From: Pelotomaculum sp. UBA1371 | GTDB lineage: Bacteria; Bacillota; Desulfotomaculia; Desulfotomaculales; Pelotomaculaceae | Assembly: GCA_002305915.1 (NCBI GenBank) | Contig: DBRJ01000041.1 | Span: forward strand, 1 to 25,323 | Reading direction: 5' to 3' | DNA length: 25,323 nt | Shown: positions 8,262-15,933 of the stretch, piece by piece | Position numbering within the stretch: the stretch's first letter is position 1 | Layout of the letters: every line of letters begins with the position of its first letter | Made by a program: the position numbers and the translations under genes | The notes under the pieces: generated by a model | What the model was told of the DNA's origin: nothing | Databases searched by the model: none | Seen by the model: only the letters and a program-made list of their open reading frames with translations

Positions 8262-8290
8262 TATTATGGCTAAAAAGTTTTTGTTTATGA
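8262..8290 (-). promoter_or_regulatory. Sigma-G-like promoter of the gerA operon
   Basis: On the minus strand the -10 CATAATA (8262-8268) matches the forespore sigma-G consensus CATWHTA exactly. A TCATA (8286-8290), one base off GHATR, lies 17 nt upstream. The predicted start would leave a leader of about 50 nt before the TTG of gerA. Germination receptor operons of Bacillus are known sigma-G targets, so the location makes sense; its use here is inferred. Confidence 0.55.
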
Positions 8291-8330
8291 GTATCTGCCA
8301 AATTGCCGTAAATATGTAAGTCTCTGTCTT

Positions 8331-8370
8331 AATAAAAAAAACAACATCCTCCTTCAGGCAAGGATATTGT
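8331..8370 (-). terminator. Rho-independent terminator after folC
   Basis: On the minus strand ACAATATCC and GGATGTTGT form a 9-bp stem (one G-T pair) with a 12-nt loop, followed directly by a run of T residues (complement of 8333-8340). It lies about 95 nt after the folC stop and just upstream of the gerA promoter, separating the two transcripts. Confidence 0.8.
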
Positions 8371-8465
8371 TTTAATCTGGAATAACGATGATAAGTGGAT
8401 GATAATGCTTCACCGGTTTTTATATAGATTCTCTGTGATACATTGACCGGAGGAAGTCCTGCCGG

Positions 8466-9758
8466 CTAGGACTGTGCCAGTATTACTTCCCGGGCACCGC
8501 CCACCATGTAAAGGGAGCCTGTCACTAAAATCACTTCTTCCGGTCCGGCAAGGGCCAGGGCTTTACGTACAGCCTCCCCGGTGTCCTCCAGCAGGTAGAC
8601 CTCGGATGTGTAGTTCCTGACCTCTTCGGCCAGTTCCCGCCAGTTGTTCGCCCTGGGGTTATCAGGCCGGGTCACCACCACCGCCCTGGCCACACCAGCC
8701 AGTTCGGCGGCGACCAGGGCACGCTCCTTATCCCCCAGCATGCCGATGACCATGACAATGCTTCGGCCGGGAAAATATTCCTCCAGCGCCTGGCGCAAAC
8801 ACCTGGCGCCATCGTAATTATGGGCTCCGTCAATAATCACCAGGGGCTTTTGGCTCACGATCTCCATTCTCCCGGGCCACCTTGTCCGGGCCAATCCCAG
8901 GCGCACCACGTCACCGTTCAAGGATACACCCAGGTCCATTAAAACCTCTGCAGCAGCTACAGCGGTGGCTGCGTTGACCAACTGGTGCCTGCCCAGAAGG
9001 GGTATGAAAAGTTTTTCGTAATATTTCCTGCGACCCCGCAGGCTAAATTCCTGGCCGGAAAGGTTCCAGGCAGCAGGCTGCCAGCTTAAATCCCTTCCCA
9101 CTACATAAAGGGGCGATTTCTTATCCAGACAAACGCTCTCAATGACCCCCAGAGCCTCCCCGCGCGCCGCCGTAACCACCGGCGCACCGGGTTTGATAAT
9201 CCCTGCTTTGACCAGGGTGATTTCCTCGATGGTATGCCCCAGGTAATCCATATGGTCCATTGATACGTTGGTAATAATTGATAGCAGCGGCTTTACTACA
9301 TTTGTAGAATCAATTGCTCCGCCCATGCCCACCTCAACAACCAGGAAGTCCACCTTCTCCCGGTTGAAATAAAGAAAGGCCAGGGCGGTACCCACCTCAA
9401 ATTCGGTCGGGTGTTCAAACCCCTCCGCCACCATGGCTTCCAGATGGGGCCGGAGTTCATCGAGCAGCACGGCCACCTGTTCCCCTGAGATTTCTGCCCC
9501 GTTAATCCGGTATCGTTCTGTATAGGATTTCAAGTGTGGCGAGGTAAAGGCCCCGACCCGGTACCCGCCCTCCTGCAGAATAGCGGACAGCATGGCTGAA
9601 GTGGAACCCTTGCCGTTTGTTCCGCCGATATGGATTACTTTCAATGCGAGATGCGGGTTGTTCAGACGCTTTAATAACTCTTGAATCCGGCCAAGCCCGA
9701 AATTAAACCCGAACTTGGCCAGGTTGGCGAGGTAATCCAGGGCTTCCTGATAGTTCAA
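8466..9758 (-). CDS. folC: Folylpolyglutamate synthase / dihydrofolate synthase
   Basis: Cytoplasmic Mur-ligase-family enzyme that adds glutamate to folates with ATP and, when bifunctional, makes dihydrofolate from dihydropteroate. The 430-residue product is full length. It has the P-loop IGGTNGKGST (residues 44-53), the TSPHL motif, the Mur-ligase metal/ATP region VEVGMGGAIDSTNV and ITNVSMDHMDYLG with the bridging histidine, and the C-terminal domain motif TRWPGRMEI...DGAHN. The start is a TTG at 9756-9758 with GAGGAG 8 nt upstream. It follows valS on the same strand after 258 nt, an order common in Firmicutes. Confidence 0.96.
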   Translation of the reverse strand: MNYQEALDYLANLAKFGFNFGLGRIQELLKRLNNPHLALKVIHIGGTNGKGSTSAMLSAILQEGGYRVGAFTSPHLKSYTERYRINGAEISGEQVAVLLDELRPHLEAMVAEGFEHPTEFEVGTALAFLYFNREKVDFLVVEVGMGGAIDSTNVVKPLLSIITNVSMDHMDYLGHTIEEITLVKAGIIKPGAPVVTAARGEALGVIESVCLDKKSPLYVVGRDLSWQPAAWNLSGQEFSLRGRRKYYEKLFIPLLGRHQLVNAATAVAAAEVLMDLGVSLNGDVVRLGLARTRWPGRMEIVSQKPLVIIDGAHNYDGARCLRQALEEYFPGRSIVMVIGMLGDKERALVAAELAGVARAVVVTRPDNPRANNWRELAEEVRNYTSEVYLLEDTGEAVRKALALAGPEEVILVTGSLYMVGGAREVILAQS

Positions 9759-9892
9759 GTTGATCGCTCCTCTGCAAAGGGCACAAGATTAGCAAAACAT
9801 AAAGGGAAAACCCGATGCACAAGTATGATGCAGCAGTTGCTGCTGAAAACTAAAAGCTAACCGTTAACAGTAAATGAAAGAACAATAAATTT

Positions 9893-9940
9893 GGTGCGAA
9901 TAAAATCGCACCTATAACTTGACAGGTCAACCTGTTCAAG
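9893..9940. other. Two adjacent hairpins between valS and folC
   Basis: GGTGCGA (9893-9899) pairs with TCGCACC (9906-9912) around a 6-nt loop. CTTGACAGGT (9918-9927) pairs with ACCTGTTCAAG (9930-9940) with one bulged T. On the minus strand both follow the valS stop by 80-120 nt. Neither has a good T-run, so they may be a weak terminator, an mRNA 3' stabiliser or a protein site. The rest of the 258-nt gap holds no gene that I can see. Confidence 0.5.
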
Positions 9941-10016
9941 ATCCCCATGCTCCAGACGGATCCACCTGCACTTTTTGGATTCATTGTTCTATTACAAATT
10001 AATACCAGGCAATTAT

Positions 10017-12671
10017 CTATAATGAAGTACCTTCCAGCATGGCCAATCTTTCTCCTATAGCAGACTGCTTTTGGGAAAGCTCACCCTCTTTGGCTCTCTC
10101 CTTTGCCACCACATCAGCCGGGGCCTTGCCCAAAAAACCGGGATTGCCCAGCTTGCCCCGCACTCTCGCCAGGTCCTTTTCCACCGAGGCCAGCTCTTTT
10201 TTCAGCCGGGCAGTTTCCCTGTCCACATCGATCAGACCTTTTAAGGGGACAAATACCTCTATACCCCGGGTCACCGCGTGGGCAGCCTGTTCCGGAGCTT
10301 TTTCCAGGCCGGGAAATACTTTCAGGTCAGCTCCAGCCAGTACACTGATGTAAGAGCCGGATTTTTTCAACAGGGCACGGAGGTTACGCTCAGGAACAGC
10401 CAGCAGCACTTCCGCCCTGCGGCCCGGAGGAACATTCATTTCACTGCGGATATGGCGGATGGCCCTGGTAATGTCCATGAGCACCTCCATTTCCTTTTCT
10501 GCCTCGTTGTCTTTGAGCTCCAGGCGGGGCTCCGGCCAGGGCGCGCGCATGATGGTAAGGCTCCTGCCGGGCAGGTGCTGCCAAATTTCTTCTGTAATGA
10601 AAGGCATAAAGGGATGAAGGAGCTCCAGGGTCCCTTTTAAAACTGAAGCCAGCACATGCTGGGCGGTTGCCCGGTCCGGGGGACTGGTTTTACCGTAGAG
10701 CCTGGGTTTAGACAGCTCAATATACCAGTCGCAAAATTCACTCCAGGTAAACTCATATAGGATCCGGGCTGCTTCTCCCAGTTCGTAGGCCTCCAGAAAA
10801 CGGGTAACCTCCCCGGCCATTTTCTGGTAGCGGCTGAGGATCCAGCGGTCAGCCAGGGTATACGGCCCGGGCCTTCCGGCAGGGTCATAATCTTCCAGGT
10901 TCATCAAGGCGAAGCGGGAGGCGTTCCAGAGTTTATTGGCAAAGTTGCGCGCTCCCTCCAACCTCTCGAAATGGAAACGCAAATCGTTCCCGGGCGTATT
11001 GCCGGTCACCAGCATGAACCGCAGACTGTCCGCTCCGTGGGACTCGATAACATCAATGGGGTCGACACCATTACCCAGGGACTTGCTCATTTTCCTGCCC
11101 AGGGCGTCCATCACCAGTCCATGGATAAAGACATCCCGGAAGGGAACTTCGTTCATAAAGGCCAGGCCGGAAAAAATCATCCGGGCAACCCAGAAAAAGA
11201 TTATATCCCTGCCCGTAACCATTACAGAAGTAGGGTAATAATAAGCCAGGTCCAGTGTCTTGCTGGGCCAGCCCAGTGTTGAAAAGGGCCAGAGAGCCGA
11301 GGAAAACCAGGTATCCAGCACGTCGGGATCCTGCTCACAGTTGGTGCTGCCGCACCGGGTGCAGCGGGCTACCGGCTTTTTGGAAACGATCATCTCCTCA
11401 CAGTCACGGCAGTACCAGACCGGGATGCGGTGACCCCACCAGAGTTGGCGGGAAATGCACCAGTCACGGATATTTTCCATCCAGTTCAAATAGATTTTGG
11501 TAAACCGCTCCGGGATAAACCGGACGCGGCCGTCCCTGGCAGCCTCGATGGCAGGTTCAGCCAGGGGCTTCATATTTACGAACCACTGACGTGAAAGCAT
11601 GGGCTCAATTACAGTGTTGCAGCGGTAGCAATGCCCCACTGCGTGGGCGTGGTCCTCCGTCTTGAGCAGGTAACCGCCTGCATCAAGGTCCCGCACAATC
11701 CGTTTGCGGCATTCGTAACGATCCAGGCCCCGGTAGCGGGGTCCGGCTTCCTCGCTCATCTTTCCTTCCTTATCAATAACAATAACCTGGGGCAGGTTGT
11801 GCCTCAGCCCCACTTCGAAGTCGTTGGGATCGTGAGCCGGGGTGATTTTAACAGCCCCCGTGCCAAAGGAGGGATCCACGTACTCATCGGCAATAACCGG
11901 CATCTCCCGTCCCACCAGGGGCAACTCCAGCTTTTTCCCCACAACGCCGGCATAGCGTTCGTCCCCCGGGTGTACAGCCACAGCAACGTCGCCAAGGATT
12001 GTTTCCGGACGGGTTGTGGCGACAACAATACCTCCGTTTCCGTCTTTATAAGGGTATCTGACGTGGTAGAGGTGCCCGGGGCGATCCAGGTGCTCCACCT
12101 CAATATCGGAGATAGTGGTATGACACTTGGGGCACCAGTTGGTAATATAGTAGCCCCTGTAAATCAAACCCCGCTCATAAAGTTTGATAAATACCTCCAG
12201 CACTGCTTCGGAGCACCCCTCGTCCATGGTGAAACGCTCCCGCTGCCAGTCGCAGGAAGAACCCAGTTTGCGCAACTGGGTGGTGATCCGGTTGCCGTAC
12301 TGTTCCTTCCAAGCCCATACTCTTTTTAAAAATTCTTCACGTCCCAGTTCATGACGGTTTGTACCTTCTTTCGCCAGCTGTTCTTCCACCCTGGCCTGAG
12401 TGGCGATACCGGCGTGGTCGGTGCCGGGCACCCAGAGGGCGTTATAACCCTGCATCCTTTTCCAGCGGGTAATTATGTCCTGAAGGGTATTGTCCAGGGC
12501 ATGCCCCATGTGCAGCTGACCGGTTACATTGGGCGGGGGCATGACAATACAGAACGGTTCCTGCTCGGGGTTTACGGCAGCGTGGAAGAATCCGTTTTCT
12601 TCCCAGTATTTATACCATTTATCCTCTACCGAACGGGGGTCATAGGTAATAGGTATGTCCGCTCTGGCCAA
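10017..12671 (-). CDS. valS: Valyl-tRNA synthetase
   Basis: Class I aminoacyl-tRNA synthetase charging tRNA-Val in the cytoplasm. The roughly 884-residue product is full length. It carries the HIGH-type motif HMGH (about residues 54-57) within PPPNVTGQLHMGHALDN, the editing domain with ATTRPETILGD and SFGTGAVKITPAHDPND, cysteine pairs consistent with a zinc site (CYRC; CRDC with CTRC), the KMSKS motif (about 527-531), an anticodon-binding domain and a C-terminal coiled coil (about 815-880) that binds tRNA. I prefer the TTG at 12669-12671, since GAGGAG lies 8 nt upstream; a GTG three codons earlier overlaps that SD. It is preceded by a T-box leader. Confidence 0.97.
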   Translation of the reverse strand: MARADIPITYDPRSVEDKWYKYWEENGFFHAAVNPEQEPFCIVMPPPNVTGQLHMGHALDNTLQDIITRWKRMQGYNALWVPGTDHAGIATQARVEEQLAKEGTNRHELGREEFLKRVWAWKEQYGNRITTQLRKLGSSCDWQRERFTMDEGCSEAVLEVFIKLYERGLIYRGYYITNWCPKCHTTISDIEVEHLDRPGHLYHVRYPYKDGNGGIVVATTRPETILGDVAVAVHPGDERYAGVVGKKLELPLVGREMPVIADEYVDPSFGTGAVKITPAHDPNDFEVGLRHNLPQVIVIDKEGKMSEEAGPRYRGLDRYECRKRIVRDLDAGGYLLKTEDHAHAVGHCYRCNTVIEPMLSRQWFVNMKPLAEPAIEAARDGRVRFIPERFTKIYLNWMENIRDWCISRQLWWGHRIPVWYCRDCEEMIVSKKPVARCTRCGSTNCEQDPDVLDTWFSSALWPFSTLGWPSKTLDLAYYYPTSVMVTGRDIIFFWVARMIFSGLAFMNEVPFRDVFIHGLVMDALGRKMSKSLGNGVDPIDVIESHGADSLRFMLVTGNTPGNDLRFHFERLEGARNFANKLWNASRFALMNLEDYDPAGRPGPYTLADRWILSRYQKMAGEVTRFLEAYELGEAARILYEFTWSEFCDWYIELSKPRLYGKTSPPDRATAQHVLASVLKGTLELLHPFMPFITEEIWQHLPGRSLTIMRAPWPEPRLELKDNEAEKEMEVLMDITRAIRHIRSEMNVPPGRRAEVLLAVPERNLRALLKKSGSYISVLAGADLKVFPGLEKAPEQAAHAVTRGIEVFVPLKGLIDVDRETARLKKELASVEKDLARVRGKLGNPGFLGKAPADVVAKERAKEGELSQKQSAIGERLAMLEGTSL

Positions 12672-12702
12672 GAAATTCACTCCTCACAATGATGTATTAG
12701 CT

Positions 12703-13050
12703 CCGCAACAAAAAACCCCCTTCCGTCTCTCAAGGACGGATGAGGGAATCATCCGCGGTACCACCCTGATTCCAGCCAAATACTGAACTACCCAGAACAA
12801 AGGCTGGTTCCCTATCATGAATTTCTGAAACATCAATCAAGGGCAAATTCAATACTGGCAGCTCTCGCCGGCTGTAACGGGCCAAACCCGCCCGGGCTTA
12901 CTTAAGTTTCTGCGCGGGGGCTCAAGGGCGACAGGAACGGAACGGGCAGGAAACCTTGCAGCCGCGGGTCTCCCCTCTCTAATAACGGCCAAACTGCCAA
13001 AGCCCGGGGAATCCTTCCCCTCCCTTTCACAGCCTTTAATATATGACTCA
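12703..13050 (-). promoter_or_regulatory. T-box leader of valS
   Basis: A tRNA-sensing leader of about 350 nt. On the minus strand the T-box AGGGTGGTACCGCGG (12753-12767) sits as a bulge between GGAATCA and TGATTCC, which pair as the antiterminator. Its UGGU would pair with the ACCA end of uncharged tRNA. An overlapping terminator follows. Upstream, a GAGAGGGGAGACC segment (about 12967-12980) and a GTAAGCC...CCCGTTAC hairpin (about 12874-12901) resemble distal stem I and the middle helices of T-boxes. I could not assign the specifier codon; valine is inferred from the gene controlled. The 5' end is estimated from the promoter. Confidence 0.93.
12710..12746 (-). terminator. T-box regulated terminator before valS
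   Basis: On the minus strand TCCGTC and GACGGA, extended outside by CCC and GGG, form a stem with the loop CTTGAGA, followed by GGGGG and six T residues. It shares its 5' bases with the T-box antiterminator, so the two structures are mutually exclusive. Confidence 0.9.
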
Positions 13051-13056
13051 CAAAAT

Positions 13057-13085
13057 ATCTTAACGATTTTAAAGGGCCGTGTCAA
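13057..13085 (-). promoter_or_regulatory. Sigma-A promoter of the valS T-box transcript
   Basis: On the minus strand a perfect -35 TTGACA (13080-13085) and a -10 TAAGAT (13057-13062) are separated by exactly 17 nt. The start would fall near 13050. A GATC site lies at 13090-13093, four bases upstream of the -35. Confidence 0.8.
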
Positions 13086-13153
13086 CTGAGATCTCCTTAA
13101 TTTGTGGAATCTTCTAAACCTTTTTTAAGCAGGTAGGACTTCCCCGCAATTAA

Positions 13154-13162
13154 TGATATAAT
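13154..13162 (+). promoter_or_regulatory. Extended -10 promoter of the adenine methylase gene
   Basis: TGATATAAT is a perfect extended -10 (TGN plus TATAAT) about 57 nt upstream of the methylase start. The expected -35 window (13134-13139, TAGGAC) is a poor match, which is usual for extended -10 promoters. Confidence 0.6.
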
Positions 13163-13218
13163 GTCTTAGCCGGAGTGATTTATGCATTACATTAAACTAA
13201 TAAGTTAGAGAGAGGATT

Positions 13219-14052
13219 ATGATGCCCGACTGCCACCGGAAACAAAACCTTCCTTTAAAACCCTTGATCAAATGGGCCGGAGGCAAGAGCCGGCTTATCG
13301 CTCAATTCCTGTTTCTTTTCCCCGTAAAGGTAAACTTCCTGGTGGAGCCCTTCTTTGGCGGCGGAGCCGTATTTTTTCACCTGAACCCTACCGGGGCCAT
13401 AATTTCCGATAAAAACGAGGAGCTTATGAACTTCTACCGGGTGGTCCGGGATCATCCGGTAGAGTTGCTTGCCGATCTCCAAAGACACGTCAACACCGAA
13501 GAGTATTATTACCGGGTGAGAAGCCTGGACCCGGCGCAAATGACCTCTCTGGAAAGAGCCTCGCGTTTTTTGTACCTGAACAAGTACGGGTATAACGGCC
13601 TCTGGCGGGTTAACAGTAAGGGCATCCACAACGTGCCCTACGGCCGTTACAAGAATAAAAAGCTCGTCCACGAACAGGACCTTATCCTGGTCAGCGCCAG
13701 GCTTAAGAAAACCAGGATCCTGTGCGGTGATTTCTCGCTGGCGCTTGAAGAAACTGAACCGGGGATGTTCGTATATCTGGATCCACCCTACCATCCGCTG
13801 TCGGAAACAGCCCGTTTCACCAGCTATACATCTGATTCCTTCGGGGAAGAGGAGCAACGCCGGCTGGCCAGGGCTTTTCAGAACCTCGATCAAAGGGGGT
13901 GCAGGGTGATGCTCAGCAATTCCGACACCCCATTTATTCGTGAGCTGTACAGGGGTTATAACATTGTGGAAGTCAAAGCCAGACGGGCCATAAACTGCAA
14001 AGGTGAAGGCCGGGGCCTGCTCACTGAACTGGTAATTAGAAATTATCACTAA
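13219..14052 (+). CDS. dam: DNA adenine methylase, Dam/DpnM type, solitary
   Basis: SAM-dependent N6-adenine methyltransferase of the D12 class, probably methylating GATC. The 277-residue product has the N-terminal motif LIKWAGGKSRL (16-26), the SAM-binding motif I variant VEPFFGGGAVFF (42-53), the Dam-type recognition stretch NKYGYNGLWRVNSKGIHNVPYG (two blocks, about 121-142) and the catalytic DPPY (188-191). All key residues are present, so it looks active. ATG codons at 13219 and 13222 are both possible after AGAGAGGA. No restriction endonuclease, second methylase or Vsr gene lies beside it; its neighbours are a T-box and an unrelated membrane protein. It may be a regulatory orphan or the remnant of a DpnII-type system; GATC is inferred from family likeness. 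Confidence 0.93.
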   Translation: MMPDCHRKQNLPLKPLIKWAGGKSRLIAQFLFLFPVKVNFLVEPFFGGGAVFFHLNPTGAIISDKNEELMNFYRVVRDHPVELLADLQRHVNTEEYYYRVRSLDPAQMTSLERASRFLYLNKYGYNGLWRVNSKGIHNVPYGRYKNKKLVHEQDLILVSARLKKTRILCGDFSLALEETEPGMFVYLDPPYHPLSETARFTSYTSDSFGEEEQRRLARAFQNLDQRGCRVMLSNSDTPFIRELYRGYNIVEVKARRAINCKGEGRGLLTELVIRNYH

Positions 14053-14145
14053 ATAACTGGTGTTTATTATCTTTATCCTTTTCGCATCGACGCATGGTTA
14101 ACCTGGGCATAAATAACAGAAGATTTTTGTCACTGATTAAAAGTT

Positions 14146-14173
14146 CCAGGCTCTAAAGCCCGGGCTGTTTTTT
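14146..14173 (+). terminator. Probable terminator after the methylase gene
   Basis: CCAGGCT (14146-14152) and AGCCCGG (14157-14163) form a 7-bp stem with one mismatch and the loop CTAA. GCTG and six T residues follow. It lies 94 nt after the methylase stop and overlaps the end of the convergent membrane protein gene. Confidence 0.45.
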
Positions 14174-14620
14174 CGTTCTTATTTTCGAAACAATCCTCAC
14201 TTTACTTTTCAGATTTACTCCCAGGATCCCTCCGGCAGTGCCTGCCACCCCCAGAACCAGAGTACGGAAAACCAGGCCCAGAGCTGAGTAACTTCCCTCG
14301 CTGCCGATCATAACTAAAGCCGACAGGAACATCCCGTAGATTAAACCAGCTATTAAGCCATGCAGCGAGCCCAGTGTCCCCGCGGCCCTACCGCTGGCAA
14401 ACCCGCCCAGCACCGCCCCCAGGAGAGTACCCGCTGTAACAAAATTACTAAAATCATAAGTTAACCCTGCAGACAGCACCACCCATGCGCACATTAGAGC
14501 ACATAAAGCCAGAGTGGCGCTAAAGGCCCGGGCCAGACCCGCCATAACAGCCCTGCATCTGATTTTTCCAGCCACAGGAACCCCCTGTTTGGACCAGCGC
14601 ATAAAAGTATAGCCCTTCAT
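14153..14620 (-). CDS. TIGR04086/YrzE-type small membrane protein
   Basis: A 155-residue membrane protein with about four hydrophobic segments (about residues 30-50, 58-77, 85-105 and 115-135), Gly/Ala-rich (GTLLGAVLGGFASGRAAG), a basic N-terminus and a Lys/Arg-rich tail. Topology, glycine pattern and size resemble the TIGR04086 (DUF3792) membrane family of Firmicutes, recognised from memory. The ATG at 14618-14620 follows AAAGGGGGG at 6 nt. It stands alone: convergent with the methylase gene and divergent from the binding-protein gene. Function unknown; the internal repeat of glycine-rich helices hints at a packed helical bundle rather than an enzyme. Confidence 0.75.
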   Translation of the reverse strand: MKGYTFMRWSKQGVPVAGKIRCRAVMAGLARAFSATLALCALMCAWVVLSAGLTYDFSNFVTAGTLLGAVLGGFASGRAAGTLGSLHGLIAGLIYGMFLSALVMIGSEGSYSALGLVFRTLVLGVAGTAGGILGVNLKSKVRIVSKIRTKKQPGL

Positions 14621-14702
14621 CTGAAACCCCCCTTTAGAGGCTTTTCTAAATTCTATGTAGGCGACTTTCTTTTATGCGGACAACCTTTAAATTTGAAGCA
14701 TG

Positions 14703-14753
14703 AAAACCTCCACCTGAAAATAGTATTTTTAAAAGATAAATACTGGAGGTTTT
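14703..14753 (+). promoter_or_regulatory. Long hairpin covering the ribosome site of the binding-protein gene
   Basis: AAAACCTCC (14703-14711) pairs perfectly with GGAGGTTTT (14745-14753), and inside it AGTATTT (14722-14728) pairs perfectly with AAATACT (14738-14744). The two helices stack on the 3' side, with a 10-nt bulge on the 5' side and a 9-nt loop. The 3' arm contains the SD (GGAGG) of the gene starting at 14759, so folding would block ribosome entry. It matches no riboswitch class I know. Confidence 0.65.
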
Positions 14754-14758
14754 GGTCT

Positions 14759-15841
14759 ATGAATCCCAGAAAAAAAAGAGTTGTTTTTTGGCTCATGATC
14801 CTGGTTCTCCTGATCCCGGTGACTTTCCTTACCCGGAGCATCCTCAGGCCTCCCAGCGCTCCTATTCATACAATAAGGGTAATGGAGTCCGTACGCTCGC
14901 CTTATTTCCTTCCCCAGTATCTGGCCTTAAACCTGGGCTTTTTCAAAGAACAAAATCTTGTTGTGGAGATATCAACAGCCAGCCCCGAGGCCATCCGCGC
15001 AGCCCTGCTTGACGGCAGGGCCGATATTGCCCTGTGCGGCCTGCAAAAAATCATTTTCAGCCCCAATACCCAGACGCCCCAGCCTAAAATTTTTGCCGCC
15101 ATAGCTAAAAAAGACGGCTCGCTGCTCCTATCCAGAAAGGACCCGGCTGAATTCCAGTGGAAAAACTTAAAAAATAAAACCATTATCAGCGGTTCCCAGG
15201 ACGACAGTTCAGTCATCGCCCTGGAGGAAGTTTTAAGGAGTCATGGTTTGCCCCCTTTCAGAGCGGTAACCATCTATTACAACATCCCCGCTAAACTTCG
15301 CATGGGGGCTTTTCGCGCCGGTACAGGGCATTATATGCAAGTGCTGGAACCGGATGCCAGCATTGCCGAAAGAAAAGGCTACGGCCGGGTGGCAGCTTCA
15401 GTGGGGCAGGCGGCAGGAGACATGGCGGTTACAGCTTATGCGGCCCTGCCTGATTATATTAATTCAAAACCTGAGGTTATTCAGCAGTTCACCAATGCTG
15501 TTTACAAGGCACTATTGTGGCTGGACCAGCACAGTGCCGGGGAGGCAGCGGATGCAGTCCTGCCGTCCTTCCCCAATCTTGACCGGGAGATCCTTGTAGA
15601 TTCAATTGAACGATACCGTTCCCTGGGAATCTGGACCAGCGATCTCCGGGCCTCCAGGGAATCTTTTGAAAGGTTCCAAAGCGCCGCCATCAGGGCAGGG
15701 GAAATTGCCCGTACTTTTTCCTATGAAACAGTTTTTATTAACGATTTTGCCGGCCAGGCTATGGCAACCGTCACCTATGACCGGTTGGCCGAGGAGGAAA
15801 TGGCCAGGAAAAGAAACTTTTTTAAGTTTTTTAACAGATAA
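14759..15841 (+). CDS. Membrane-anchored NMT1/SsuA-like substrate-binding protein
   Basis: A 361-residue protein of the periplasmic-binding-protein type II fold, as in NMT1/THI5, SsuA and TauA proteins that bind sulfonates, thiamine precursors or similar small molecules. The features seen are an N-terminal membrane segment (about residues 10-29) after a basic start; no lipobox cysteine; then YFLPQYLALNLGFFKEQNLVVEI and RAALLDGRADIALCGLQK, both typical of the family. The ATG at 14759 has GGAGG 9 nt upstream, while an ATG 22 codons earlier lacks a ribosome site and falls before the hairpin. No permease or ATPase gene is adjacent on this strand, so it is an orphan binding protein or a sensor. 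The ligand cannot be told from the sequence. Confidence 0.85.
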   Translation: MNPRKKRVVFWLMILVLLIPVTFLTRSILRPPSAPIHTIRVMESVRSPYFLPQYLALNLGFFKEQNLVVEISTASPEAIRAALLDGRADIALCGLQKIIFSPNTQTPQPKIFAAIAKKDGSLLLSRKDPAEFQWKNLKNKTIISGSQDDSSVIALEEVLRSHGLPPFRAVTIYYNIPAKLRMGAFRAGTGHYMQVLEPDASIAERKGYGRVAASVGQAAGDMAVTAYAALPDYINSKPEVIQQFTNAVYKALLWLDQHSAGEAADAVLPSFPNLDREILVDSIERYRSLGIWTSDLRASRESFERFQSAAIRAGEIARTFSYETVFINDFAGQAMATVTYDRLAEEEMARKRNFFKFFNR

Positions 15842-15933
15842 ATTCGAGCTTTCCCGGGTCAGGCTCTCTTCTCATGCATTTTTTTAACGCCCTTAGAAAA
15901 CAATAAAGAAAACTTCTATCGGGGGTTATTCTA

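Noticed and set aside
11631..12329. Plus-strand open frame of 232 codons opposite valS
   Set aside because: It lies wholly within valS, has no recognisable motif and no ribosome site.
12849..13085. Minus-strand open frame of 78 codons in the valS upstream region
   Set aside because: It lies within the T-box leader and overlaps the promoter; its composition follows RNA structure, not a protein.
13255..14049. Long minus-strand open frame (264 codons) opposite the adenine methylase gene
   Set aside because: It mirrors the methylase frame, has no family motif and no credible ribosome site. The plus-strand frame has all catalytic motifs.
14700..14760. TPP riboswitch before the NMT1/THI5-like gene
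   Set aside because: An ACCTG is present, but the conserved CUGAGA core and the rest of the TPP fold are missing; the region is a plain two-part hairpin.
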